Assembly (NCBI GenBank): GCA_964195425.1
Contig: CAXMOM010000004.1
Location: forward strand, 93,244-157,243
DNA from: Glaciecola sp964195425
Lineage (GTDB): Bacteria > Pseudomonadota > Gammaproteobacteria > Enterobacterales > Alteromonadaceae
DNA: 64,000 nucleotides
Direction: 5' to 3'
The position numbers and the translations under genes were made by a program. How positions within the stretch are numbered: the stretch's first letter is position 1; each line of letters opens with the position of its first letter. Positions 8,464 through 16,666 of this stretch are shown here, one piece after another. Under the pieces are notes generated by a model. The model worked only from the letters and a program-made list of their open reading frames with translations. It did no database searches and was not told the origin of the DNA.

Positions 8464-11400
8464 CTAATGTACCCAATGGAAGCGTTCAGATTTCTCTTCC
8501 ATCCTAGTAGCGGTATGCTCGGGCATAAATAATTGATTATTGTTTTCAAAGAAGAACAAGTTACGTTCTTTTTTGCTGCCGACTTGATTCATTGTCGCAC
8601 TTTCAAACACGCGGCCATTAAGGACGGTATGGCTTACGTATTCACTTTTTCTAATATCGGACAGTACATCACCTTCTATAATGGCCATGTCGGCTAGTTT
8701 ACCCACTTCAATACTGCCAATGTCGTGATCCATGCCTAAGTGGGTCGCGCCGTCTATGGTAGCGCCGCGGATTGCTTCAAATGGGGTGAAACCGCCTTGT
8801 GCCATAATCCACATTTCCCAATGCGCTGCTAAGCCTTCGCGCTGTCCGTGAGCACCAATCATGACGCGTACGCCTTCGTCGCGCAGGACTTTGGCATATT
8901 TAGCAACTTCTATGTGGTTGTAATAATTTTCGGGGCTTGTTGGGCGGCGTATAGCGCGTCGATCAACCAAAAATGATGGGGTGTAGCGCATTAAGCGTTC
9001 GTTTTTCCACACTTCTGTTTTGTCGTAAAAATATTCCTCACCCATCATGCCGCCATAGGCAACTACGAACGTAGGGGTGTAACCAAACTGGGTGGCTTTC
9101 CAAAGTTGGGTTAAATCGTTGTATCCGCGCGCAATAGGAATATTGTGCTCAAGACCAGTATGACCATCAACTAACATACTGATGTTTTGTTGGAATTTAC
9201 CACCGCCTTCTGGCACTACCATCATGCTTAGTTTGTCGGCGGCGACTAATACTTGCTGACGTTGGTCTCTGCGGGGTTGATTATAGCTTTTCACGGAAAT
9301 AGCGCCAATGTCGCGCAGACGTTCCACATGAAAATAAGCGTCGTCATAGTCGTTAATTATGGCCTTAAACCCTAGGGCTTCAGCGCCATATAAAATAGTA
9401 CCGGTTGAATATATACGCGGAGCAACACGTAAGCCTGCGCGCTGCATTTCTGCTGCAGCCATTATTTCGCTTGTATTGTTTGAAGGGTCATGGATAGTCG
9501 TTACGCCAAAGGATACGCTAGAATATTGGCTCCAGTTTTGTTCTGGTATTATTTGAGCAGTACCTTGCGAGCCATGAGCGTGTGCATCTATTAATCCTGG
9601 AATAACCGTTTTGCCGGTAGCATCAATCTGCAAGGCATCTTCTGGAATGCTAACATCGCCCTTTTTACCTACTGCAGTAATGCGGTTACCTTTAATTAAT
9701 ATTACCGAGTCCTCAATGATTTCTTGCTGATTGTTTGCATCCCGCATGGTGACCAGTTTACCGCCTACAATTGCCGTAACCGTATTAGGATTGTCGGTCT
9801 TTTGGGTAAAACTTACGTTTATGCCTGTGTCGACTGGCTCGGGCATATCTTCAGTATTCGCACCGGCAATAAAATCGAAGGCTTCATTAAGGCTTCGTTC
9901 ATAGTAGGTTGCTGCATGCGACCAGCCTACTGTCGAGTTGTCATTGCGCCAGGTCATGTAGTTGCCCGCATGAGCCGACAGTTGCTTAACTGGTAAAGCC
10001 TTCATATCAGGCGCTAAGGCAAAGGTTTTACCATTAGTTTGAAAAGGAGCCACGTAGGTTTTGAACTGATGCACAAAAGCAATCCATTTACCGTTGGGAG
10101 ACAAGCGGTATTCACTGACTTTGTCGCCGCCGTTTAAATGTACTTGTTTGTCTTTACCATTTAAATCAACACTCGAAAAACGTGTTTCACGATACGAATC
10201 AAATTTGTTTTCTGTAAAATAAACACGCTTGTTGTCACCGCTAAAGTGAGGTTCAAAGCCGCTTTTAACTAAGCGCTCAGTAGTTTTTTCGTCCAACTTA
10301 AGCACATATATGCCGGGATCATTTGAATATTTTGGGTTAAGCAAATAGCCGCCGGTAATTTTACGATACGCAATCATTTCACCGTCGGTAGAAAAGCTAG
10401 GCTCTATATAATGACCAGCGCTTATGCTTACTACTTTGCCTTTGCCACCGCGGGCAGACACTACTCTTATAGCGCCTAAGGTTTGGTCGTTCCATGTGGT
10501 ATAAACAATACGCTTGCCATCGCTTGAATAGCGTGGGTAATATTCATCGTGCTCGTCTTGCTTAGTTAGGCGTTTAACTTTTCCTGACTTTATATTGTGC
10601 AAATGCAGCTTGCCTAGTGCTTGAAATAAAACTGACTTACCATCGGGAGATTTTTGTGCCCAACGTACCGCTTTCACATCAAATTCTTGTGGGGCTACAT
10701 CTACTTTAAAGCGCAATGCATCAGCGTAACTTAAGGTGGTTTCTACTTCTACATTAAGTGTCGTTAAGTCTTTGCTTTTCACATTTAATGAATGAAATTT
10801 ACCGCCTGTCCAAAATACGATGTTTTCTGAGTTTGGCGTCCAGTCGAAATAGGCAAAATAGCCTTCAGATCCGAAGCCTGCTTGCATATCGCGCTCTAGG
10901 TCAAAAAACAGAGGTTCTTCAAGACCAGTCGCAATATCTTTTAAGAATAAAACGGTTTTGTTTTTTACACGTCTAACAAACGCTACATGCTTACCGTCGG
11001 GTGATGGAGTGGGCACAACGGCGCCGCCGGTGCCGGAAATATAGCGCTCTTCTTTACCAGTCTCGCGGTCGTAGCGGGTAATTGCAAAAATAGCTTTAAG
11101 CGGATCGCGGTTATATTCGAATCTAGAGCCTGCGCTTACATCATGGGTATAGTAAATGTATTGTCCATCTGGCGAAAACGCAGGGTCGGCTATATTTTGC
11201 TGTTCTACTTTACCGTTTTCACGTTCTTTAATAGCAATGCCTGTGCCGCCGGTGTGATGATACAGCCATATTTCACCCGCAGGTATTGAGCGAGACGACA
11301 TGATGCCTTTTGTTACGACTAAATACTGCGAGTCAGGACTCCACTTTGGAGCATGAATAAGATTGTTTTTCTCTTTGGTAACCTGTTTAAGGTTTTCACC

Positions 11401-11835
11401 GTTGATGTCCATTATCCATGCATTTGACAAACCGTCTCGGTCTGATACAAACGCTACTTTTGTGCCGTCGGGGCTAATAGCAGGATGAATGTTCCAGGCA
11501 AAGTCTTGAGTAAGGGCGGTCGCTTTACCGCCTTTTGCGCTCACAATAAAAATATCACCCAACATGTCAAAAACCATATTTTTGCCATCGGGTGAGATGT
11601 CTAAGCTCGACCATGTTGTTTCGTTGGTTGTTATGTTGACCTGCTTCAAATCCATCGGCGGCGATAATACATCCCATTCTTTTAATGGGTTTTTTACGAC
11701 GGCCTCTTCTGACTCTGCTTCATCTGACGGTGATTGAGTATAAGGGGATGCGTATAAAGTAGTGCTGGCTAAGCACGATAACAAGCCAAAGCTTAAGGCT
11801 ATTGCTAGCGAATTAAGGGATTGTCGTTTATTCAT
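8464..11835 (-). CDS. Secreted amidohydrolase with N-terminal TolB-like beta-propeller
   Basis: A 1123-residue protein with a signal peptide (about 1-29, ending LYASP). Next come repeated PD40/TolB-type propeller blades with SPDGK signatures (about 70-640), then a metal-dependent amidohydrolase domain. That domain shows the metal-binding HxH motif in GLIDAHAHG (about residues 752-754) and a late GKLADMAII segment typical of imidazolonepropionase/dipeptidase-like members. Proteins with this fusion are common in marine gammaproteobacteria and are thought to act in the periplasm on peptide or cyclic amide substrates, but the substrate cannot be read from the sequence. It is a single gene with its own terminator. 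No truncation was seen. Confidence 0.85.
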   Translation of the reverse strand: MNKRQSLNSLAIALSFGLLSCLASTTLYASPYTQSPSDEAESEEAVVKNPLKEWDVLSPPMDLKQVNITTNETTWSSLDISPDGKNMVFDMLGDIFIVSAKGGKATALTQDFAWNIHPAISPDGTKVAFVSDRDGLSNAWIMDINGENLKQVTKEKNNLIHAPKWSPDSQYLVVTKGIMSSRSIPAGEIWLYHHTGGTGIAIKERENGKVEQQNIADPAFSPDGQYIYYTHDVSAGSRFEYNRDPLKAIFAITRYDRETGKEERYISGTGGAVVPTPSPDGKHVAFVRRVKNKTVLFLKDIATGLEEPLFFDLERDMQAGFGSEGYFAYFDWTPNSENIVFWTGGKFHSLNVKSKDLTTLNVEVETTLSYADALRFKVDVAPQEFDVKAVRWAQKSPDGKSVLFQALGKLHLHNIKSGKVKRLTKQDEHDEYYPRYSSDGKRIVYTTWNDQTLGAIRVVSARGGKGKVVSISAGHYIEPSFSTDGEMIAYRKITGGYLLNPKYSNDPGIYVLKLDEKTTERLVKSGFEPHFSGDNKRVYFTENKFDSYRETRFSSVDLNGKDKQVHLNGGDKVSEYRLSPNGKWIAFVHQFKTYVAPFQTNGKTFALAPDMKALPVKQLSAHAGNYMTWRNDNSTVGWSHAATYYERSLNEAFDFIAGANTEDMPEPVDTGINVSFTQKTDNPNTVTAIVGGKLVTMRDANNQQEIIEDSVILIKGNRITAVGKKGDVSIPEDALQIDATGKTVIPGLIDAHAHGSQGTAQIIPEQNWSQYSSVSFGVTTIHDPSNNTSEIMAAAEMQRAGLRVAPRIYSTGTILYGAEALGFKAIINDYDDAYFHVERLRDIGAISVKSYNQPRRDQRQQVLVAADKLSMMVVPEGGGKFQQNISMLVDGHTGLEHNIPIARGYNDLTQLWKATQFGYTPTFVVAYGGMMGEEYFYDKTEVWKNERLMRYTPSFLVDRRAIRRPTSPENYYNHIEVAKYAKVLRDEGVRVMIGAHGQREGLAAHWEMWIMAQGGFTPFEAIRGATIDGATHLGMDHDIGSIEVGKLADMAIIEGDVLSDIRKSEYVSHTVLNGRVFESATMNQVGSKKERNLFFFENNNQLFMPEHTATRMEEKSERFHWVH

Positions 11836-11973
11836 GAATTTAAGATTCTTATTATGATTATTATAGTTAGATAACCATAATTGTAACGAGCAAAATTGGC
11901 AAGCCCTAGAGGCAGATTAGGTAGTTTTGAAAGAATATTTAGATATGGGTAGGATAAACTGACTAACTAACAT

Positions 11974-12936
11974 TCATCGCGACATGCTGGCTAGGTCAAA
12001 CCGCCTATTTTGCAGTGAAAAAATAGTCGATTCAGCTACTTTACCTAAAGAAAGTTGAGCTGGGCCGGTGGGCTCAAGTAACACGAAGTCCTTGCCTTGA
12101 TGGCGTAGGGTCATTTCGTCATTATTGCTGCGCATATCAATGGCGAGCAAAGCGTGCTCTGGTAGGTATACCATTTGAACGTCTAAGCGCGCATTGTAAG
12201 CCTTTAGCAAAGCCGCCATTAAGGTTGACTTACTGTCGCAGTCACCTTGATTTTGCAATAGTAGGTCACGCGGCGAGACAAAGCCTGCACCGTTGGATGA
12301 AAGCCTGTCTTCAAGTCGGTTATAAGGAATAGACTGAATCCAGCCCAAAGCAATAGTAATAAACTCTCGTGAGTTGAGCGGGTTTGTTTGTAACTCCTTG
12401 ATTGCTTCCACAACACTGATTAAGCTGCTGCTACTGTTAGTGGTATATTTTGCATGATCATGACGAATACCTGAAGTGCCAGTCGCAGAATTGTACTTTA
12501 CAAAGTAATTGTCTGCCCAGTAGTCATCTTGTGCTTTGTCGTGCGATAACTTCAGTTTATCTAGTACTTTTTGAGCTTGCTCAGGCTCGCGGCTGCTTAC
12601 ATTAAACGACAATCCACTATGATTTTTACTGACCTTGATTTTGGCGGTTTTTGGGTCGATATTTTTAGCCGTTTCCATCACCTTCATATACACATTGTCT
12701 TGGAATATTTTCGGGCTATAAGCGGGCGGAGAAGGCGGCATTGCATAAAGCGTGGTTGTTTCTATTGCGAACGATAGTGTGTATTCGGCATCTTGGTGTT
12801 TCCAAGTATATGTAAACTCAGTATTAAGACCACGGTTAGCTTTATTGAACTTAGTTTGTTGTGCATATGTGGGCACTGATGCGGTGGTTATGGCAATAAA
12901 GAACAGGCTTATAATAAAAGGGGTTCTAGACAACAT
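11974..12936 (-). CDS. Exported transglutaminase-like (papain-fold) domain protein
   Basis: About 320 residues. I place the start at the internal ATG because it has an AAGGTG ribosome-binding site seven bases upstream and begins a clean signal peptide (MLSRTPFIISLFFIAITTAS, cut near YAQQ); an in-frame start 87 bases upstream lacks these. The C-terminal half has the transglutaminase-like core: a Cys in GDCDSKSTLM (about residue 233) and a His in PEHALLAIDM, the usual Cys-His pair. Proteins of this kind are periplasmic and may act as proteases or transamidases; the substrate is unknown. It follows cysG on the same strand after a ~240-base gap, so it is probably a separate unit. Confidence 0.7.
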   Translation of the reverse strand: MLSRTPFIISLFFIAITTASVPTYAQQTKFNKANRGLNTEFTYTWKHQDAEYTLSFAIETTTLYAMPPSPPAYSPKIFQDNVYMKVMETAKNIDPKTAKIKVSKNHSGLSFNVSSREPEQAQKVLDKLKLSHDKAQDDYWADNYFVKYNSATGTSGIRHDHAKYTTNSSSSLISVVEAIKELQTNPLNSREFITIALGWIQSIPYNRLEDRLSSNGAGFVSPRDLLLQNQGDCDSKSTLMAALLKAYNARLDVQMVYLPEHALLAIDMRSNNDEMTLRHQGKDFVLLEPTGPAQLSLGKVAESTIFSLQNRRFDLASMSR

Positions 12937-13178
12937 AACTGAGCACCTTACTCGGAAAGAATGTATATATTTTTCAGATAACAAAAAGCATAAGCCAAAT
13001 AAGAAGTGTTGAATGTTCTGCATAATGGAAAAAGCTCTGCTTTAAGCGCTTATCAACAAGCGACATACAATAAGTAATGATTAGTTAACGGCAACAGGTG
13101 GGTATTTGTTTACCTGTTTATTGGTGCGCATTAGCTAGTTAGCAAATAGCACGTTTACATCCGTCTATTGGTAAGGTC

Positions 13179-14564
13179 TTATCCGCCAAACCAGTTCAGT
13201 TTTTTATGCAAACTCACCACACCACCTACAATAATAAGAGTTGGTGGTTTAAGGGCAGCCGTAGCAGGATTATTAACAATATCTGCAAGTGTGCCAGTAA
13301 TCACTTTTTGGTCGGTGCGGGTGGCGCTTTGAATCAAAGCAATTGGCGTATTGCTAGGCATGCCATGGGTAATAAGTTTTTCACATATAATGGGCAAACC
13401 GGTAAGGCCCATGTAAAACACTAAAGTATGATTAGGCTTTACCAGCGAGGGCCAATCTAAATCAATGGTGTTGTTGCGTAAATGCCCTGTGGTAAAAGTT
13501 ACAGATTGTGCATGGTCGCGGTGAGTTAAGGGGATACCAGCGTAGCTTGCTGCGCCAGTTGCTGCGGTAATACCCGGTACAACTTGAAACTCGATGCCTT
13601 GGTCAATTAAGGTTTCTATTTCTTCGCCGCCTCTGCCAAATACGAAAGGGTCACCCCCTTTTAGCCTGACTACTCTATTGCCTTTTTTAGCCAAATCAGC
13701 AAGCAATTTATTGATATCTTGCTGAGGTATAGTGTGATTACTCTGTTCTTTGCCGACATAAATTTTTTCAGCGTCGCGACGTACCAACTCTAATATATCA
13801 GGAGACACCAACCGGTCATAAACAACAACATCGGCTTTTTGCATTAAGCGCAGAGCTCTAAACGTGAGTAAGTCAGGATCACCTGGCCCAGCGCCAACTA
13901 GATAGACTTGACCTGCCGGTTTATCGCCACTGGCGTATTTTTCAAGGGCCGTGTTTAGCTGCTGTTCGGCTTGTTCATTGTTGCCTTGTAATACATTTTC
14001 GCCAATATCACCGTCAAGTACATCTTCCCAAAAATAGCGTCTGTCAGTCACGCTAGCTAGGGAGGTTTTGACTTTAGTTCTAAACTTTTCTGAAAAAGTA
14101 CCCAGTCGTTTAATATTATGAGGGATGACCGATTCTAGTTTTTGACGAATATAACGCAACAATACCGGTGCCACGCCACCACTGGACATAGCAATAATAA
14201 TAGGAGAGCGGTCAACAATTGAAGGCGTAATGAATTTACATAGAGGTGTATTGTCGACTACATTTACCAATATGCTTTGAGCGTGTGCTTGATCATGTAT
14301 TATCTGGTTAGTATTTTCGTTGTCAGTGGCCACAAACACCATTTGTTTGTTGGCCAAATCGCTTTGTTCATATTCACGTCTAATGAGCGTGATGTTTTCT
14401 GATTTTGCTAACTTTTCAACTGTATCGCTCACCCAAGGAGAAACAATCGTTATTTTTGCGGGTGTTTTTAATAATAGTTCACATTTACGAGCGGCCACTT
14501 CTCCTGCACCAACAACTAAGCAGTGAATATGTTGTGCATCAACAAAAATTGGGAAATACTTCAT
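13179..14564 (-). CDS. cysG: Sirohaem synthase CysG (fused dehydrogenase/ferrochelatase and SUMT)
   Basis: A 461-residue bifunctional protein, close to the 457 residues of E. coli CysG. The N-terminal half is the precorrin-2 dehydrogenase/sirohydrochlorin ferrochelatase, with the NAD-binding VVGAGEVAARK motif near residue 20, NVVDNTPLCKF and the conserved SSGGVAPVL. The C-terminal half (from about 215) is uroporphyrinogen-III methyltransferase, with GAGPGDPDLLT, VVRLKGGDPFVFGRGGEE and GITAATGAASYAGIPLTHR. Together they make sirohaem for sulfite and nitrite reductases. A GAGAGG ribosome-binding site precedes the ATG. No cysteine-biosynthesis neighbours are in the window. Confidence 0.96.
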   Translation of the reverse strand: MKYFPIFVDAQHIHCLVVGAGEVAARKCELLLKTPAKITIVSPWVSDTVEKLAKSENITLIRREYEQSDLANKQMVFVATDNENTNQIIHDQAHAQSILVNVVDNTPLCKFITPSIVDRSPIIIAMSSGGVAPVLLRYIRQKLESVIPHNIKRLGTFSEKFRTKVKTSLASVTDRRYFWEDVLDGDIGENVLQGNNEQAEQQLNTALEKYASGDKPAGQVYLVGAGPGDPDLLTFRALRLMQKADVVVYDRLVSPDILELVRRDAEKIYVGKEQSNHTIPQQDINKLLADLAKKGNRVVRLKGGDPFVFGRGGEEIETLIDQGIEFQVVPGITAATGAASYAGIPLTHRDHAQSVTFTTGHLRNNTIDLDWPSLVKPNHTLVFYMGLTGLPIICEKLITHGMPSNTPIALIQSATRTDQKVITGTLADIVNNPATAALKPPTLIIVGGVVSLHKKLNWFGG

Positions 14565-14611
14565 ATGGCCTCTCTATTAGATCGCAGTGAAGTGTGCCAT
14601 AAAGTAAAAAC

Positions 14612-14649
14612 AAAAAAAGGAATAAACGCTTTACTTTTTATTCCTTTTT
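14612..14649 (-). terminator. Rho-independent terminator of deaD
   Basis: A 13-bp perfect inverted repeat (AAAAAGGAATAAA / TTTATTCCTTTTT) with a 10-base loop ends in seven Ts on the minus strand. It lies between deaD and cysG. The stem is AT-rich, so it may be moderately strong. Confidence 0.7.
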
Positions 14650-14698
14650 CGTATATCAAATTACTAAGCCCGCACAATCAGCAGGGTTTAAATAAGCG

Positions 14699-16450
14699 CT
14701 ACTTTTTGGTTCGTTTCTTTGGCGCTTCATCGCTCCATTCACGAATATTTAGACGTTGACCCGCCACACGAGTTTTCATCAATGTTTCTTTGGTCTTAGC
14801 TGGCATGCTGTCGGGTAAATCAATAAGCGTGAAGCTATCGTGTATATCAATAGCACCAATGTTTTTACTGCTCATATCACCTTCGTTAGCGATTGCGCCA
14901 ACAATGTTACCAGGCTTCGCGCCGTGCACATAACCCACTTCAATTCTAAAACGTTTCATGCCTGCTTCAGGATTGCCACGAGGTCGTGATGGCTTACGCT
15001 CACGTCCGCCTTCTCTGCCGCCATCACGCGCGCTAGGACTACGACCGCGATCGTTACTACGGCCACCTCTGTCATTTCTTTCAGGACGGTCTTTGAATGA
15101 AGGTTTAGCATGAACGTCTGGACGGTCTTGCTCGCTTAGTAACAAAGGCTCATCGCCTTGGGCTACTTTGGCAAATGCTGCCATAACCATTTCGGGCGAG
15201 GCTTCAGATTCCTTTATAATTTCTTCAATTACTGGCATATACGATTCAATCGAAACATCTTTTAATGCGTCAATAACGCTTTTCTTAAAGCGGCCTAGTC
15301 TAGACTCGTTTAGCTGACCAATTGATGGAATCTCCATCACTGTAATTTCTTGCTTAGTGGCTCTTTCAATAGAGAATAACATACGCTTTTCACGATGCGA
15401 GATAAATAAAATTGCATCGCCTTTACGACCAGCACGACCGGTGCGACCAATTCTATGCACATAAGATTCTGTATCGTGTGGCACATCGTAGTTTATTACA
15501 TGACTAACACGTTCAACGTCTAAACCACGTGCAGCAACGTCGGTTGCTACTAAAATATCGATTTTACCTTGTTTGAGCCTTTCAACCGTGCGTTCACGTG
15601 CAGATTGTGCGATATCGCCGTTTAACGCTTCAACATCATATCCGCGTGCGGATAGTTTTTCGGCAAGCTCAAGGGTAGCTGTTTTTGTGCGAACGAAAAC
15701 AATGACGCCTTCAAACTCTTCAACTTCTAAAATGCGCGTTAGGGTTTCAAGTTTATGATGGCCTGCTACCTGCACATAGCGTTGGCGAATTGTGCTGGCA
15801 GTGGCAACTTTGGATTCAATTTTAATAAGTTTTGGATTGTTTAAATATTTCTGCGATATTTTCTGGATTTGAGCAGGCATAGTGGCAGAGAACAATGCAG
15901 TTTGACGTTTGTCAGGAGCATGACTCAAGATTAGCTCTACATCGTCGATAAAACCCATGCGTAACATTTCGTCTGCTTCATCTAAGACTAAAAAGCGTAA
16001 TTGGTCTAGTTTAAGTGTTTTGCGTTTAATATGGTCGATAATACGGCCTGGTGTACCTACAACAACCTGAACGCCACGTTTTAATTGGCGAATTTGGTTG
16101 TCGTATGATTGGCCACCATAAACAGGTAGCACCCGAATTTTTTTCGAAAAGCTCGCATACACTTGAAACGCCTCTGCAACTTGTATAGCAAGTTCACGCG
16201 TAGGCGCTAAGACTAATAGTTGTGTAAAAGCTTCATCTGGGTCAATGTTAGCTAGCATCGGTAACGCAAATGCGGCAGTTTTACCTGTACCTGTTTGCGC
16301 TTGGCCCAATAAATCGTGGCCTTCAAGTAGCAAAGGGATACTTTTAGCTTGGATGGGTGATGGCTTCTCGTAACCCACCTTTTCTACTGCTTGCAGTATG
16401 GCGCTCGGCAAGTTTAAATCTTTAAATGTTAAGTCGACACTGTCGGTCAT
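14699..16450 (-). CDS. deaD: DEAD-box RNA helicase of the DeaD/CsdA type
   Basis: 583 residues from the chosen ATG (MTDSVDLTF), which has an AGGAT ribosome-binding site; a start 36 bases upstream would add an unlikely hydrophobic tail. Helicase motifs are in order: Q motif (SPIQAKSIP), motif I AQTGTGKT (51-58), PTREL, motif II DEAD (157-160), motif III SAT (188-190), ARGLD and HRIGRTGRAG. After the core comes an Arg/Gly/Asp-rich linker and a DbpA-type RNA-binding domain (RFRIEVGYVHGAKPGNIVGAI). CsdA acts in ribosome assembly and mRNA decay, mainly in the cold. It appears monocistronic. Confidence 0.93.
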   Translation of the reverse strand: MTDSVDLTFKDLNLPSAILQAVEKVGYEKPSPIQAKSIPLLLEGHDLLGQAQTGTGKTAAFALPMLANIDPDEAFTQLLVLAPTRELAIQVAEAFQVYASFSKKIRVLPVYGGQSYDNQIRQLKRGVQVVVGTPGRIIDHIKRKTLKLDQLRFLVLDEADEMLRMGFIDDVELILSHAPDKRQTALFSATMPAQIQKISQKYLNNPKLIKIESKVATASTIRQRYVQVAGHHKLETLTRILEVEEFEGVIVFVRTKTATLELAEKLSARGYDVEALNGDIAQSARERTVERLKQGKIDILVATDVAARGLDVERVSHVINYDVPHDTESYVHRIGRTGRAGRKGDAILFISHREKRMLFSIERATKQEITVMEIPSIGQLNESRLGRFKKSVIDALKDVSIESYMPVIEEIIKESEASPEMVMAAFAKVAQGDEPLLLSEQDRPDVHAKPSFKDRPERNDRGGRSNDRGRSPSARDGGREGGRERKPSRPRGNPEAGMKRFRIEVGYVHGAKPGNIVGAIANEGDMSSKNIGAIDIHDSFTLIDLPDSMPAKTKETLMKTRVAGQRLNIREWSDEAPKKRTKK

Positions 16451-16666
16451 GGTATATCCTGAATAATAAAAGAACAAAAAGGCCAAGCAGTGAAGGTGCG
16501 AACGCCATTATCTGACCGCGTAGTATACGCGAAATTGCTTGCAGATACCATTAAACATATTTGCAAAAATGTGTTTAAATGTCAGAGTATTAGCTACAGT
16601 ATAGGCAACATCAGTTTAACAATTCGTTTTTAACTGAACGTCAAGGACAATAAGGTAGAATTCAAT

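Noticed and set aside
13100..13128. Inverted repeat AACAGGT / ACCTGTT after cysG
   Set aside because: The stem is only seven pairs and is not followed by a T-run on the minus strand, so I did not call a terminator.
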